Source: Elgaria multicarinata webbii | Lineage: Eukaryota; Chordata; Lepidosauria; Squamata; Anguidae | Reading direction: 5' to 3' | NCBI RefSeq assembly: GCF_023053635.1 | Contig: NC_086179.1 | Coordinates: 9,190,001 to 9,254,000 of the forward strand | Length of the DNA: 64,000 bases | Shown: one piece after another, positions 1-11,200 of the stretch | Layout: each line of letters begins with the position of its first letter | Numbering within the stretch: position 1 is the first letter of the stretch | Notes under the pieces: model-generated | What the model saw: the letters and a program-made list of their open reading frames with translations, nothing else | Database searches by the model: none | What the model was told of the DNA's origin: nothing | Made by a program: the position numbers and the translations under genes

Positions 1-479
1 TCCCTCAAGTATCGAGGTCCCAAGCTGGGTTCGCACGTAGCAACAAACCACGATTCAATGACAACCCATACTCAACCTGTACTCTGGGCTGTTGTGCCAT
101 CAGAACCAGGTCTTGTTTCTTTAACAGTTGTAAACGAGGATAAAAGCATGCCCCCTCCTGCCCTGGTCCTGTGTTGCTCCCCCTCCCCCTACACATACAG
201 AAATGTAGCATAGGGGGGCGGGAATTCTAGCTCAAAATATTTCTGCCTGACTTGCAGTATACAGGAACTGTGGTGGGGAGGGGGTTTCTGGAGAAGAGTG
301 TTCATTCATGCAAGATCCCACCTGCACTCTGAAGTGGTACAGTCCAGGGACAGTTTTTTCCCCACTCAAATTGGAAGAGAGGTAGAGGTTAGGGTTTGTT
401 TGGTTATCCCGGGGGTGGGAGACAGGGGACAGTGAAGTGGGTGCAAGCGCTACAGTTTTGACTGCTAGCCTTTGAGACA
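1..479. other. KIN intron sequence, nothing recognised
   Basis: Contains a G-rich patch around 400-430. No exon of KIN, no clear repeat family and no RNA gene were recognised. Confidence 0.5.
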
Positions 480-656
480 GAGGCCTAATCTACATCAAGC
501 AGGATATGGCACTAACGAAAGCGGTATACAAATGGCAGGAGCCACACTACTGCTTTATAGTGGTATTGAAGTGCACTGACAACTCTTGGGGCCCATTGAC
601 CTGTACCATATACCGCTTTCATACTGCTATATCCTGCTTGGTGTAGATGAGGCCCT
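480..656. mobile_element. MITE, imperfect hairpin (family A)
   Basis: Ends are inverted: GGCCTAATCTACATCAAGC against GGCCTCATCTACACCAAGC. The interior also folds back (AGTGGTATTGAAGTGCACTG). A second member lies at 44543-44718. Non-coding DNA transposon; superfamily not determined. Confidence 0.7.
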
Positions 657-718
657 AGAAGCATTTATCGGCCGCACCAAACTGTAATCTACACAGACTC
701 CAAGTCTCTCCCTTAAAC

Positions 719-1061
719 CAGGTTTGCAGAATCTCAGGCCCGGGAGCCAAAACTGGATCTCTGGGGTTGCCCGGTTGGCCACGCCCCCTTCCTTCGGCCC
801 CTCCTCCTTCCCTACAACCATTGACTGCTTGATGGTTTCCCAGCTTTTGTACAGCGTTTTCTTCCATTCTAAAAGGTCAATTGCGTCTCCTAAGGTTTAG
901 GAGTCCTGGCAGCAAGAGCTTTCAGCTAAAACGCGCTGCTGTCTTTGGATTTCTGTCCTCGCCCCTTTTGCCTTTAGCCCCAGACACCCCTGGAACGTGG
1001 CCTCCAAAAGCTTCTCCAAAATGGAACCTGGTCCTTGGCCGAAAGAGGTTCTGCACCCATG
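719..1061. mobile_element. hAT-like MITE (family B)
   Basis: Begins CAGGTTTGCAGAATCTC and ends GGTTCTGCACCCATG, flanked by CCTTAAAC (711-718) and ACTTAAAC (1062-1069), a 7/8 target duplication. Relatives: 25395-25718 and a fragment near 4137-4250. Non-coding. Confidence 0.7.
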
Positions 1062-1110
1062 ACTTAAACCACGGCTGAGGTTACAGGCTCTCAAATGGTG
1101 GTTGGGTTCC

Positions 1111-1256
1111 ATCTAGATCAGCCTTCCTCAACCTGGGGCGCTCCAGATGTGTTGGACTGCATCTCCCAGAATGCCCCAGCCAACTGGCTGGGGCATTCTG
1201 GGAGTTGTAGTCCAACACATCTGGAGCGCCCCAGGTTGAGGAAGGCTGATCTAGAT
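1111..1256. mobile_element. hAT-like palindromic MITE with 8-bp TSD
   Basis: Element 1119-1248 (CAGCCTTCCTCAACC ... GGAAGGCTG) is a hairpin with two mismatches between its arms, flanked by ATCTAGAT on both sides. The high arm identity suggests a recent copy. Related to the GGGAGTTGTAGTCCAACA elements elsewhere in the window. Confidence 0.85.
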
Positions 1257-1454
1257 GGTCTGCAAAAAAGGCTGCAGTCAGGTGTAACTCCCATTGGCCC
1301 TGGCCTTTACAGCTTTCCCGATGACAAAGGTCAAGGCCGTACGGGCCAGGTGCTCAGAGAGGCTAACAAGTTTCTGCTCTTGACAATGGTGTTGGTGCGA
1401 AAGTAAAAATAATAAAATATGAGCAAAATAAATCAAAGTTTATTAACTGAGGAC

Positions 1455-1680
1455 CAGTGTAGCATTGCATTGGACTGAGGCTGGGGAGATCTGGGTTCTA
1501 GTCCTCCCTCGGCCATGGAAGCTCACTGGGTGACTTTGGGCCAGTCACAGACTCTCAGCCTAACCTACCGCACAGGGTTGTTGTTGTTGTGAGGATGAAA
1601 TGGAGAAGTGGCCCATGTCAGTGGACTTGGGTTTCTTGCAAGAGGGGAAAAGGCAGGATAGAAATCTAATAATAAATACA
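1455..1680 (+). mobile_element. MIR-like SINE
   Basis: Contains the MIR core-like run GTTCTAGTCCTCCCTCGGCC, then GTGACTTTGGGCCAGTCAC, with a TAATAATAAATA tail. A second copy is at 31862-32056. Confidence 0.65.
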
Positions 1681-1984
1681 ACTTTTAAAAAACAAAACGG
1701 GTTCTGCCAAAATGCACAGAAATTTTCAAAAAATGTCGGAGAACTGCTGCTTTAAGTGATTGGGAAAGAGCTGCAGGAATTATCAGGTCTGCATGTTTCC
1801 TCTCCTGTTTTGCATGTGAGACAAGGAAGCTGAAAGTTTCTGCTTGAGAAGGAAAAACAAGTTGTGTTACATCTGAAGCCATGAAACTCTGGTTTGTTAG
1901 CTGAAACAAACCAGGATGAAACCATGGTTTCAGATCCTGGTTTGTTAACAAGCTTTGATTGAGGTAACCATCTGAACCAGGACA

Positions 1985-2080
1985 CAGGATCACGGAATGG
2001 TAGAGTTGGAACGGACTTGGAGATCATCTTGTCCAATCCATTGCTCAATACAGGAGCTACAACGCAGGATTCAGCCACAG
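1985..2080 (-). mobile_element. CR1 LINE 3' tail fragment
   Basis: GGTAGAGTTGGAACGGACTT and TCCAATCCATTGCTCAATAC match the CR1 3' end seen better at 26187. Short and diverged. Confidence 0.65.
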
Positions 2081-2219
2081 CGTGGGCCGCATCATTTAGT
2101 TCATACACAAAACCAGCACAGGGGCAAATCAGTTGCCCATACAATAAAGCAATATCTTTTTGTTACAACTGGCCTGAAGGTTAAAACGACAGAATCCAGG
2201 TCACCATTTGGATACTTAC

Positions 2220-2270
2220 AGGCTGTAGCCAGTGGTCTGTTCGGGCAGACTTTTTCTTCTCTTCTTCAAA
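2220..2270 (-). CDS. KIN: KIN exon 9 (last one in window)
   Basis: CTCTTAG acceptor, then FEEEKKKSARTDHWLQP before GTAAGT; 17 whole codons. It matches mammalian IEEEKKRTARTDYWLQP. The following exon (EIIVKIITKKLGEKY in mammals) is not in 1-2219. Confidence 0.93.
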
Positions 2271-5200
2271 CTAAGAGAGGAAAGAACATGTAAGTTTGAC
2301 CTTGAGAGTAAAAACAGCAGTAGAATGGCATTAGGCACGTTTGCTGCAACCCTAAAGGTGAGCTTCCCCAACCATGGCCATTGGCCATGCTGGCTGAGGA
2401 TGGGACAATACTGTTTTGGGGAAGTCTGCCTAAAAGAAATGGACAAGAAAGAAATTTCAAGATTTCCAGAAAGGCAGGGGAATATCACCAATAGAGAGCA
2501 CATATCCCCATTTGAGAAGGATGCCCCCCACCCCCAAATTTCAACAACTAGCACCTGGGCTTCTTTAACAAGATGATATTTAACACAGCTTCATGCTAAA
2601 ATGCCCTTCTTCTATCAAAACTGGACGGCACTCTCAAATTTTAGCCAAGGTGCCATAAACATTTTGCCTAGTTTCTCGGGGGGGGGGGGGGGGGACGACA
2701 CACGGGTCTTACTGCACCTGCATGATCTCATCGAGGGCCGATTTCTTCTTCTTCTCTTTAGACTGCCCCGAACTTGGCGGCGTTTCTTTGCGCTTAACTG
2801 TCAACGCCGTCCCTGCCGCCTTCAGTGCGCTGGATCCAAGCAAACTGGAAACAGAGAGCCGAGGTTCATAGGTCTGCGGCAGGCCTTCCCTCACGGCCTT
2901 GATCTCGAAGCCACGCCCCCTCACGGCCTTGAGCTCGAAGCCACGGGAGGAACTGGCTGCAGAGCGGGTCCCTGAGACCAACATGAAGGAGGAAGCAGCA
3001 GCCAGGCACCTCTCCATCGGGCCTGGGTCCAGCTGCAGCTGAGAGCCCCCTCCCTCCTGCTGCCAACTGTCTCTGCAGAGGCCACCAGTGAGAGAGGAAG
3101 CAGCAGCCAGGCACCTCTCCATCGTGCCTGGGTCCAGCTCCAGCTGAGAGCCCCCTCCCCCCTGCTACCAACTATCTCTGGAGAGGCCACCAGTGAGGGA
3201 GGAAGCAGCAGCCAGGCACCTCTCCATCATGCCTGGGTCCAGCTCCAGCTGAGAGCCCCCTCCCTCCTGCTGCCAACTGTCTCTGCAGAGGCCACCAGTG
3301 GAGGAGAAAGCAACAGCCAGGCACCTCTCCATCGTGCCTGGGTCCAGCTCCAGCTGAGAGCCCCCTCCCTCCTGTTACCTACTGTCTCTGCAGAGGCCAC
3401 CAGTGGGGGAAGAAGCAGCAGCCAGGCACCTCTCCACCGTGCCTGGGTCCAGCTCCAGCTGAGAGCCCCCTCCCTCCTGCTACTAACTGTCTCTGCAGAG
3501 GCCACCAGTGAGGGAGGAAGCAGCAGCCAGGCACCTCTCCACCGTGCCTGGGTCCAGCTCCAGCTGAGAGCCCCCTCCCTCCTGCTACCAACTGTCTCTG
3601 CAGAGGCCACCAGTGAGGGTTCCAGCAGCCAGGCACCTCTCCACCGTGCCTGGGTCCAGCTCCAGCTGAGAGCCCCCTCCCTCCTGCTACCAACTGTCTC
3701 TGCAGAGGCCACCAGTGAGGGTTCCAGCAGCCAGGCACCTCTCCACCGTGCCTGGGTCCAGCTCCAGCTGAGAGCCCCCCTCCCTCCTCCTACCAACTGC
3801 CGCTGCTGAATTTTGCAACTAAGACTGTAGTGCCTGAATTTGCTTTCCTTTCCCCCCTCCTCCTCCCTCCCAATCCCCTTTCCTTTTGTGTCATGTCTTT
3901 TAGATTGTAAGCCTGTGGGCAGGGATTGTCAAGAAATATTTTTGTAAGCCGCCGTGAGAGCCTTTTTTGGCTGAATGGCGGCATAAAAATGCTTAAATAA
4001 AAAATAAAAACATTAAGGCTAGTGGACCAGAACCTGCAGGACCCAGGCCAGGACCCTAGTGGACCCCTTCTCCCAGACCCGGCTCGCCTGAGAAGTAAGA
4101 GGACCCCCAGCAAGGAGAAGCCACTGTCTTTGCTGGAAGTAAGAGATTTAAGCTAAAACATGCCTGCATCATCGGCGTTTTTTTGGTCCCTGCCCCTTTT
4201 GACTTCAGCCCAGACCACTGCAAGAATGCAGTCCCCAAGACTTTCTCCAGGAATTCTGGGAGCTGTAGTCCAAGACAGGTTGCAATTGCCAGGGAATGTG
4301 ATGGGCCCTCCCTGACCCTCTGCCGGGAGCATCCTGACTGGGCCAGCAGAGCGCCAACACCACAGCTCCTGAGAAATCCCGGTGCTGCGCTCAGAAATAA
4401 CAACTACATTCAGCGCAGCTACGAAACTGTGCCGATTTTGCTCAGTTGGTTTCGTTTCCCGGATAGCGACGGTGTTGCTTTTTGTTTTGAAGTCATTGAT
4501 TCAATTTTTGGACAAGGGGCTGAAAATGAAGGGGGTGGGGAGGCAGGAAGGACTGACTGGGTTCAGAAGGCCGTTCAAGTCCACAAAGAAGGAAATGGAA
4601 GAGACTGGGAGGGGTCAGGGCATCCCGGGTGTTGTTGTTTTTTAAAATGAAAGCTACACAATCCCAAAGGATTGTTTTTCTGAGCAAGCCCCAGTGAGGT
4701 GTGAATAGGAGAAGGAGAACAAGAACTCAGGGGTAGTAGACAGGTAGGCAGACAACAAAGACGAGCAGGCTGACATGCACTCACCTGGCCTTCGGATGTG
4801 CAGCTGTCGAAGTACTCGCCCCTTTGTTCAAATTAAATACCACTAAAGGAAAAGGAAAGGTGAACGTTCGCTTTTTCGCGTTTTAGACACTGGGCCTGTT
4901 CAGAAGACACCTTAAACCATGACGTTAAGCCAGATCCTGTGTGTGATTGCGGCAGGAGGGGGGGGGGATCACGTCATGACAACAGCTCTCTTTTCCTCCT
5001 GCCCCACATAGTTGTCTAACAATACCCAGGACAACGTATCTATTTACCTTTCTCCTCCTCATTCTCTCGGTTTAGTTCCGTGTAGACTGGCTCTCCCTGC
5101 AACAGGAGATCAGAGCAATTTCAGGGCTTGGGTACACAACAGTTGAATGCCAACCGGTACCGTGATGCTAGTTTAAACTCGTTGCCGCTGAGGATGAAGA

Positions 5201-8200
5201 AGGGGAATGAAGCCCAGCTTCACAGAGAAAATGGAGTTGTTTAAAAGAACAGGGGAATTTTGGGCAATGGACGGCATAAGGGTGGCAGCAGTAAATGTCA
5301 TAACCTTATTGGGAAACAGTGGCAGAAAGATGGCACCAACCTCAGCTAGCATTCTAGCAATGCAAGATCATCTTTGTACATGGCATCTGATGCTTGAAAG
5401 CCTTTGCTCACCTGTTCTTTCCCCTCTAAGCCTCTCTTGACTTGCTCTTCAATGAATCTGGCTGTTTTCTCTTCATCGTCAAGGTCCTGCTTTTTCTTCT
5501 TCTCTTGCTCTTGCTGCCTACGGATCGTCTCGGGGTCTCTGTCAATGTACTGGATGTACCAGCCTTTGGGCGTTTCGTCCACTTTGCAGAAGCCTTAAAA
5601 ACACACACACATTGCAAAGGTGGTTGGGGTCTTTACAGAAGCAAGAGAGGGGGAAAAGAATACAGCTAGAAACTGAACACCCCTCCTTGGTCCAAGTCCA
5701 ATACTTGCTGGAATAAGGTGACTACCTCTGGAGAAGTGACAAAGAGCCAACCAGAAGCACAAGAAAGTTTCTGCAGCCACCTTTCTGGCTTCAGAAATCT
5801 CAGCAGGCATTGCTCACACACTTTCAGGCACAACTTTGAAATCCTAGGGACTTGGATTCTAAGAAAGGAGATGCAGGCATGCAGTGGAAGAAGCCCCGAT
5901 TTGCATGTCTCCCAGTTAAAAAGGGATTGGCTCGCAGTGGGTACGGACATTTTATCCTCATAACAACCTCGTAAAAGCTCAGCTAAAAACTTTTCTTTTT
6001 CCTAAAGCTTTTAAAACTTGATTTTGTTCTGACTTTATACTGCTAGTTTTACCCTACCCTGTGCCTGTTTGGTGCATTCTCTTCCCCTCATTATTTTATT
6101 ATGATTTTATTAGAATGTAAGCCTATGCGGCAGGGTCTTGCTATTTACTGTTTTACTCTGTACAGCACCATGTACATTGATGGTGCTATATAAATTAATA
6201 ATAATAATAGTAATAATAATAGTAACGTATTGGCTCAGTTCAGACAAAACGTTAGTTAACACAGTGTGAAAACTCCACTCAATGGTTGAGTTTTTAGGAG
6301 GTACTCCCCACACAACATGTTCTAACTCCAATGTTGTGTGACTGTGGGCTACCGTGGAGTTGAGTAAAATCCATTGCAACGTTTGATTGACAGTTCCTCT
6401 GCCCTCCCTCCTCCCCCAGTCCTCCCAATGGTATCCCATCAGCCATTGCTGCGAAAAAAACAATCCCGGCGGCTCTCCTAGAGTGGCACTCGCTCCTTTC
6501 GCCCTCTTGCCAGGGAACTCTGTAGCCAGTGGGAAAAGTCAACTCAACAAAACAGAAAACGCCACAGAGCCCGCCATACAACACGCAACACAATGGTTGT
6601 GCAGGAACTCTCCTCTGCACAGCGTGGATATTCAGCGTGGAGTGTTTTCCAAAAAAACTTCACCGTAGGGTGGAGTTTTCCTGCCAGACAACACATTTCT
6701 CAATGGTGGTGTAAAAACTCCATGGTGGAGTTCTAAAACCACCGTTGAGAAACGTCTTGTCTGAACTGAGACATTTTGTTTCTTTTGCTTGTCGCTTTTT
6801 TTTAATACATTTTTGGGAGATGAATTTTGCGCTGAACAACACCTTATTCAGGAGTTTGGAAGCCTGTGAATAAGAGATTCGAATAATTTGCATCAGCAAG
6901 TTGTTATTCTTGGCCATTCCTATTGTTGGGATCCGAAAGACACGCATCCGTCCAAGAACAGAGTTACCTTCTCTCCCCAGCCACTTGGTAAAATCTGTCA
7001 GCGTCTCCCATTGGGTGGCATTCATATGGATGTGTTCCCGGTGACTAATATATTCATTATATACTATATTATTGTGGACCCTCTTCGTTCCTAGAACAAA
7101 AAAGATTGCTGTTAGTTACAGGTCTGTCGTCGGATAGAAAGCACGTTTAAGTAAATGATCAGAAACGTGATGTTCTTACAACCAAAATGATTTACCAAAT
7201 CGTCTCCTGAGTAGTTCTAGGAAATCGTTCCGGAATTCCCTAGGGGAATACGAAAGAGAGAATTGCAGCAATTGGGTGGCTTGTGATAAAATACATTAAC
7301 GGAATTAGAGTATCAACATAACTGCTTCTGTTTATGTACAAGTGTGTTAGGTTTGGAGCAACACAGACCTCGTCTTTGGACAGAGTAGAATAGTGCTCTT
7401 CACTGCAAGGCCTGAAGGCCATTGGTGGCTCCCGGTCACCTCAGATGCAGCTCTCTGCCTCTCTCCCATTCACTCCCTCCCATCTCTCTCTAAGCAGTAA
7501 CTGCTCACTCTCGTAGCTCCTCATTCTCACTGGCTTTTAGTTGTTTGCTTTAGTGGTTGGCTGGGATCTGGGCGACCGGAGAAGGTTTCTGGGGTGTGGA
7601 TTCAGGGGACCTGAGACTCATCAGTTGCAAGGTGGCCGAGGTGGGGAAAATACAAGAGCATTCAGCTGATTAGCTGTGATGGACGGGAGCCCAAGAGGCA
7701 AAACGCAATGTCATTGGCTAGCTATAGTGGTGCGCTGTGCAAGCTTTGGAGGTGGACAGGGATGAATGCACACTGAATGCACAGGAGAGTGCAGTTGGAA
7801 TAAGTACATAAGAAGAGCCATGCTGGATCAGGCCAAGGGTCCAACTAGTCCAGCACTCTGTTCACACAGTGGCCAAAAAGCTGTCGAACAGGGATCAACA
7901 AAGCAGGACATGGTGCAACAGCACCCTCCCACCCATGTTCCCCAGCAACTGGTGCACACAGGCCTACTGCCTTTAATACTGCAGATAGCACACAACCATA
8001 AGGGCTAGTAGCCATGGATAGCCTTCTCCTCTAGGAATTTATCTAACCCTCTTTTAAAGCCATCCAAATTGGTAGCCATCACCACATCTCATAGTAGTGA
8101 GTTCCATAGTTTAACTATGCACTGCTTGAAGAAGTCCTTCCTTTTATTTGTCCTGGATCTCCAACCAATCAGTTTCATGGGATGACCCCATTGGGTTCTA

Positions 8201-11200
8201 GTATTTTGAGAGAGGGAGAAAAATGTCTCCCTAGCCACATTCTCCACACCACACATAATTCTGAACACCTCTATCATGTCTCCCCTTAGCCTCTTTTCTT
8301 TTCAAGCTAAACCATCCCAGCTGTTGTAACCTTCCCTCATAGGGGAGATGCTCCAGCCCCTTAATCATTTTACTTGCCCTTTTCTGCACTTTTCCCAGCT
8401 CTACAATATCTTTTTTTTAGGTATGGTGACCAGAACTGTATACAGTATTTTGAGTCTGGTCGCACCATAGATTTGTATAAAGGCAGTATGATACTGGCAG
8501 TTTTATTCTCATCCCTTTTCTTATAATGCCGAACATGGAGTGCGCTGGGAGATCTTGCAGCACTGGGTGGAGCAGAGCATTCTCTCAGTGGTGGGAAAAA
8601 GATCCACCCCAACCCAAGGAACATGTGAGCCTGTGGGAACGTGCCTGCCCAGTGAGTGACTTACGAGGCCTTTCTTGGACGACATAGAGGGGGATGAGAA
8701 AGAGGGACCCGAAAAGGCCTCCAGCCAAGTCGGGTGCGCAGCGTCACCACTTTATGGGGGTGGGGGAGAGCCCCTTACAGCCCAGGAAAGGCCCCTAAGC
8801 ATAGGGGGCAGTTCCTGGAACTAAAGCAGCTCCTGTCTGGAAAATAGTGAAGATCACTACACTGAGCTGAATTAATAACCTTACCTATTCCGACCTGCTT
8901 CGATAGTGAACTGCCTCACCATTCTGTACACGTTTTTGTAGGCACAAATCTTTGCAAGAAGGAGAAGCTGTTATTTTAAAAACAAGGCTGGTACTTTATG
9001 AAGTCTCAAAGGACAGAATCCAGTTGGGACAGTTAGTTTTGACGAACCTGCCAAATGGCAACGAAAGGCGAGCGAATGCATCAGAAGCAGCAGGAAAATC
9101 AGTGCCAAGATATTGACCAAACTCACTCTGAAAAGTAATCCATGAATTGCTGAGGATCTTCAGAAGCCAGCAGCAACTGTCGCTGGTGAGATTCTGACAT
9201 GCAATGGCATTTAAAGCCGTTCTAGGGGGAAACAAAACAAGAACACCACACTCACGGAAACTGGCAAATAAATAGCAAAATTACATTCTAACCCCCCGTC
9301 ACAAATCCTTAGGTGGGAATTCGAAATGGGTGAAGCTGTTTTCCTGGCATGGAGATGCAAGGATCAAGAAACCTTGTGGGTGGGTGGCTTTCTGCTGCTC
9401 AAGTAGGTACAAAAGGCAGAACCCTTCTATCCATAAAACCACGGCAGCAACCTGAGATATCTCCCATTTGACTGAAGTGTCCCTCCTGAACCGTAAGGAT
9501 TTCCAGATCCCTGCCAGACACGTCATGGACTAACCACTCCCCAACCCCATCTTCAGGCCAACCCTCCCCCCACCCCCACAGCACTGCCTGCCTCCATAAG
9601 AATAGAAGAGCCCTGCTGGATCAGACAAAAGGCTCATCTAACCCAGTATTCTGTTTCCATTTCTGGACAGCTAGATGTTTCTGAGAAAGCCCACAACAAG
9701 GGCATGAAGACAACAGCCCTTCACTGTTGCCACCCACCCACCTCACACAGTCCCCTGCAACTGCTATGCATATGTTCGTATGTCTCTGAACATGAGGCCT
9801 CCATTTGGCTTTCGTAGCTAACCACCACAAACGTGACCACGGATTTATCTAATCCTCCTTTAAAGCCATCCAGGCACTTAGCTGTCACGGCATTCTTGTC
9901 ATAGCAAATTCCACAAGCTAAATTATGTGTTGTGGGAAGAAGCCCTTCCTTTTTCCTGCCCTGAATCTTCGGACTGTCAATTTCGTTTTACGAAAATGTA
10001 TGATCGCACAGATTAGACTGGGGATCCATCCAGTCCAGCGCTCTTTTCCCCAACAGTTGTTAACCACGAGCTTATGAGCAGGGCAGGAAGAAAACAGCTT
10101 AGAGTAAACCCGCTAAAATCAATGGGATTTCCGCTAGCCATTACAGATTAGAGCAGACCCACTGGAATCAATGTGACTTCAGTTAGGGCTCAGTCACACT
10201 TAGGGTAGACCCATAGGCAGGGCCGGTGCCACCATAAAGGCCAACTAGGCAGCCGCCTAGGGCGCAGATGTCAGAGGGGTGCAGAATGCCCCCTCTCCCC
10301 ACTCCTGGGGTCGGAGGTTTTGGGGTGGGTGGGGGCTTGGCTTGTGTGCGCCCCCGCATGGCCAGCCTTTTCCTGCAGCTGCAATCCGAGGCCCCGGAGA
10401 GGCGCTACTCATTTCTGCTGTCTGCGGGGTGGGTGGGTGGGTGGTTGCTTGTTGCAAAACCCTCGGAGATGACATGGAGGCGATGGAAGAGGAGCAGGCT
10501 GGGGAACAGCAGAAGGCTCTGTGGGCCAGGGAGATGAGCGATGAGGACACAGAGGCAGGCAGCCCCGGTGAGCTGCCTTCCCCATTGGGGGCTGCAGCCA
10601 CTGGAGGCCGAGAGGGGACTGTGGGGCAGAGACCACCACCCCAGCCAGCCAGCCAGGGCTCGTTCGTAGCCCCTCCTCTCCGGGCGCGCAGAGGTGCAAG
10701 GAGCAGCCGCACGCTTGGGGGCAGAAGCGGGGTGCCTGGCCTTGCCGCTACCGCCTCAAAGGAGGCTCGGACGGGCTGCGTGGAAGAAGTGCATGGTTGG
10801 TGCTATATAAATATAACAATAATGTAACATATTCTGTTTTTATTTTCATTTTATCTTGTACACCGCTCCGAAATTTTTCAATGGGGAGCGGTATATAAAT
10901 ATTCTAAATAAATAAATAAGTGGCGCCCACGGGCTGCCCCTCAGAATAAGGGGCACAGCTGCACCCCCAATAAGTTCTGGGGCAGTGCAAGTGACACCTC
11001 CTCACACACACCACCGTGAGGTAGCCCCCTGCTCATGCCCAGAGTGCAAAATAGCCTGGCACCGGCCCTGCCCATAGGAACCAATAGAGCTCCAGGTAGT
11101 CATTACAGATTTGGTCGTGCTTTTCTTCTGTCGCCCCCAGATTGTGGAATGGCCTGCCGGAGGAGATTCGTAAAATTAACTCTCTGTGTGATTTTAAGGC

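Noticed and set aside
1-2219. Further KIN exons (C-terminal SH3-like part)
   Set aside because: Looked for the expected EIIVKIITKKLGEKY, VLNGGYRG and DISKLA codons on the minus strand and found none.
3227-3796. 189-codon open frame on the minus strand with a 35-residue repeat
   Set aside because: It follows from a tandem repeat whose unit length divides by three; other frames of the same array are also open. No start context or homology.
10279-10827. 182-codon frame in a GC-rich stretch
   Set aside because: Lies wholly inside the hAT with CCCATAGG duplications; composition alone explains the lack of stops, and there is no transposase similarity.
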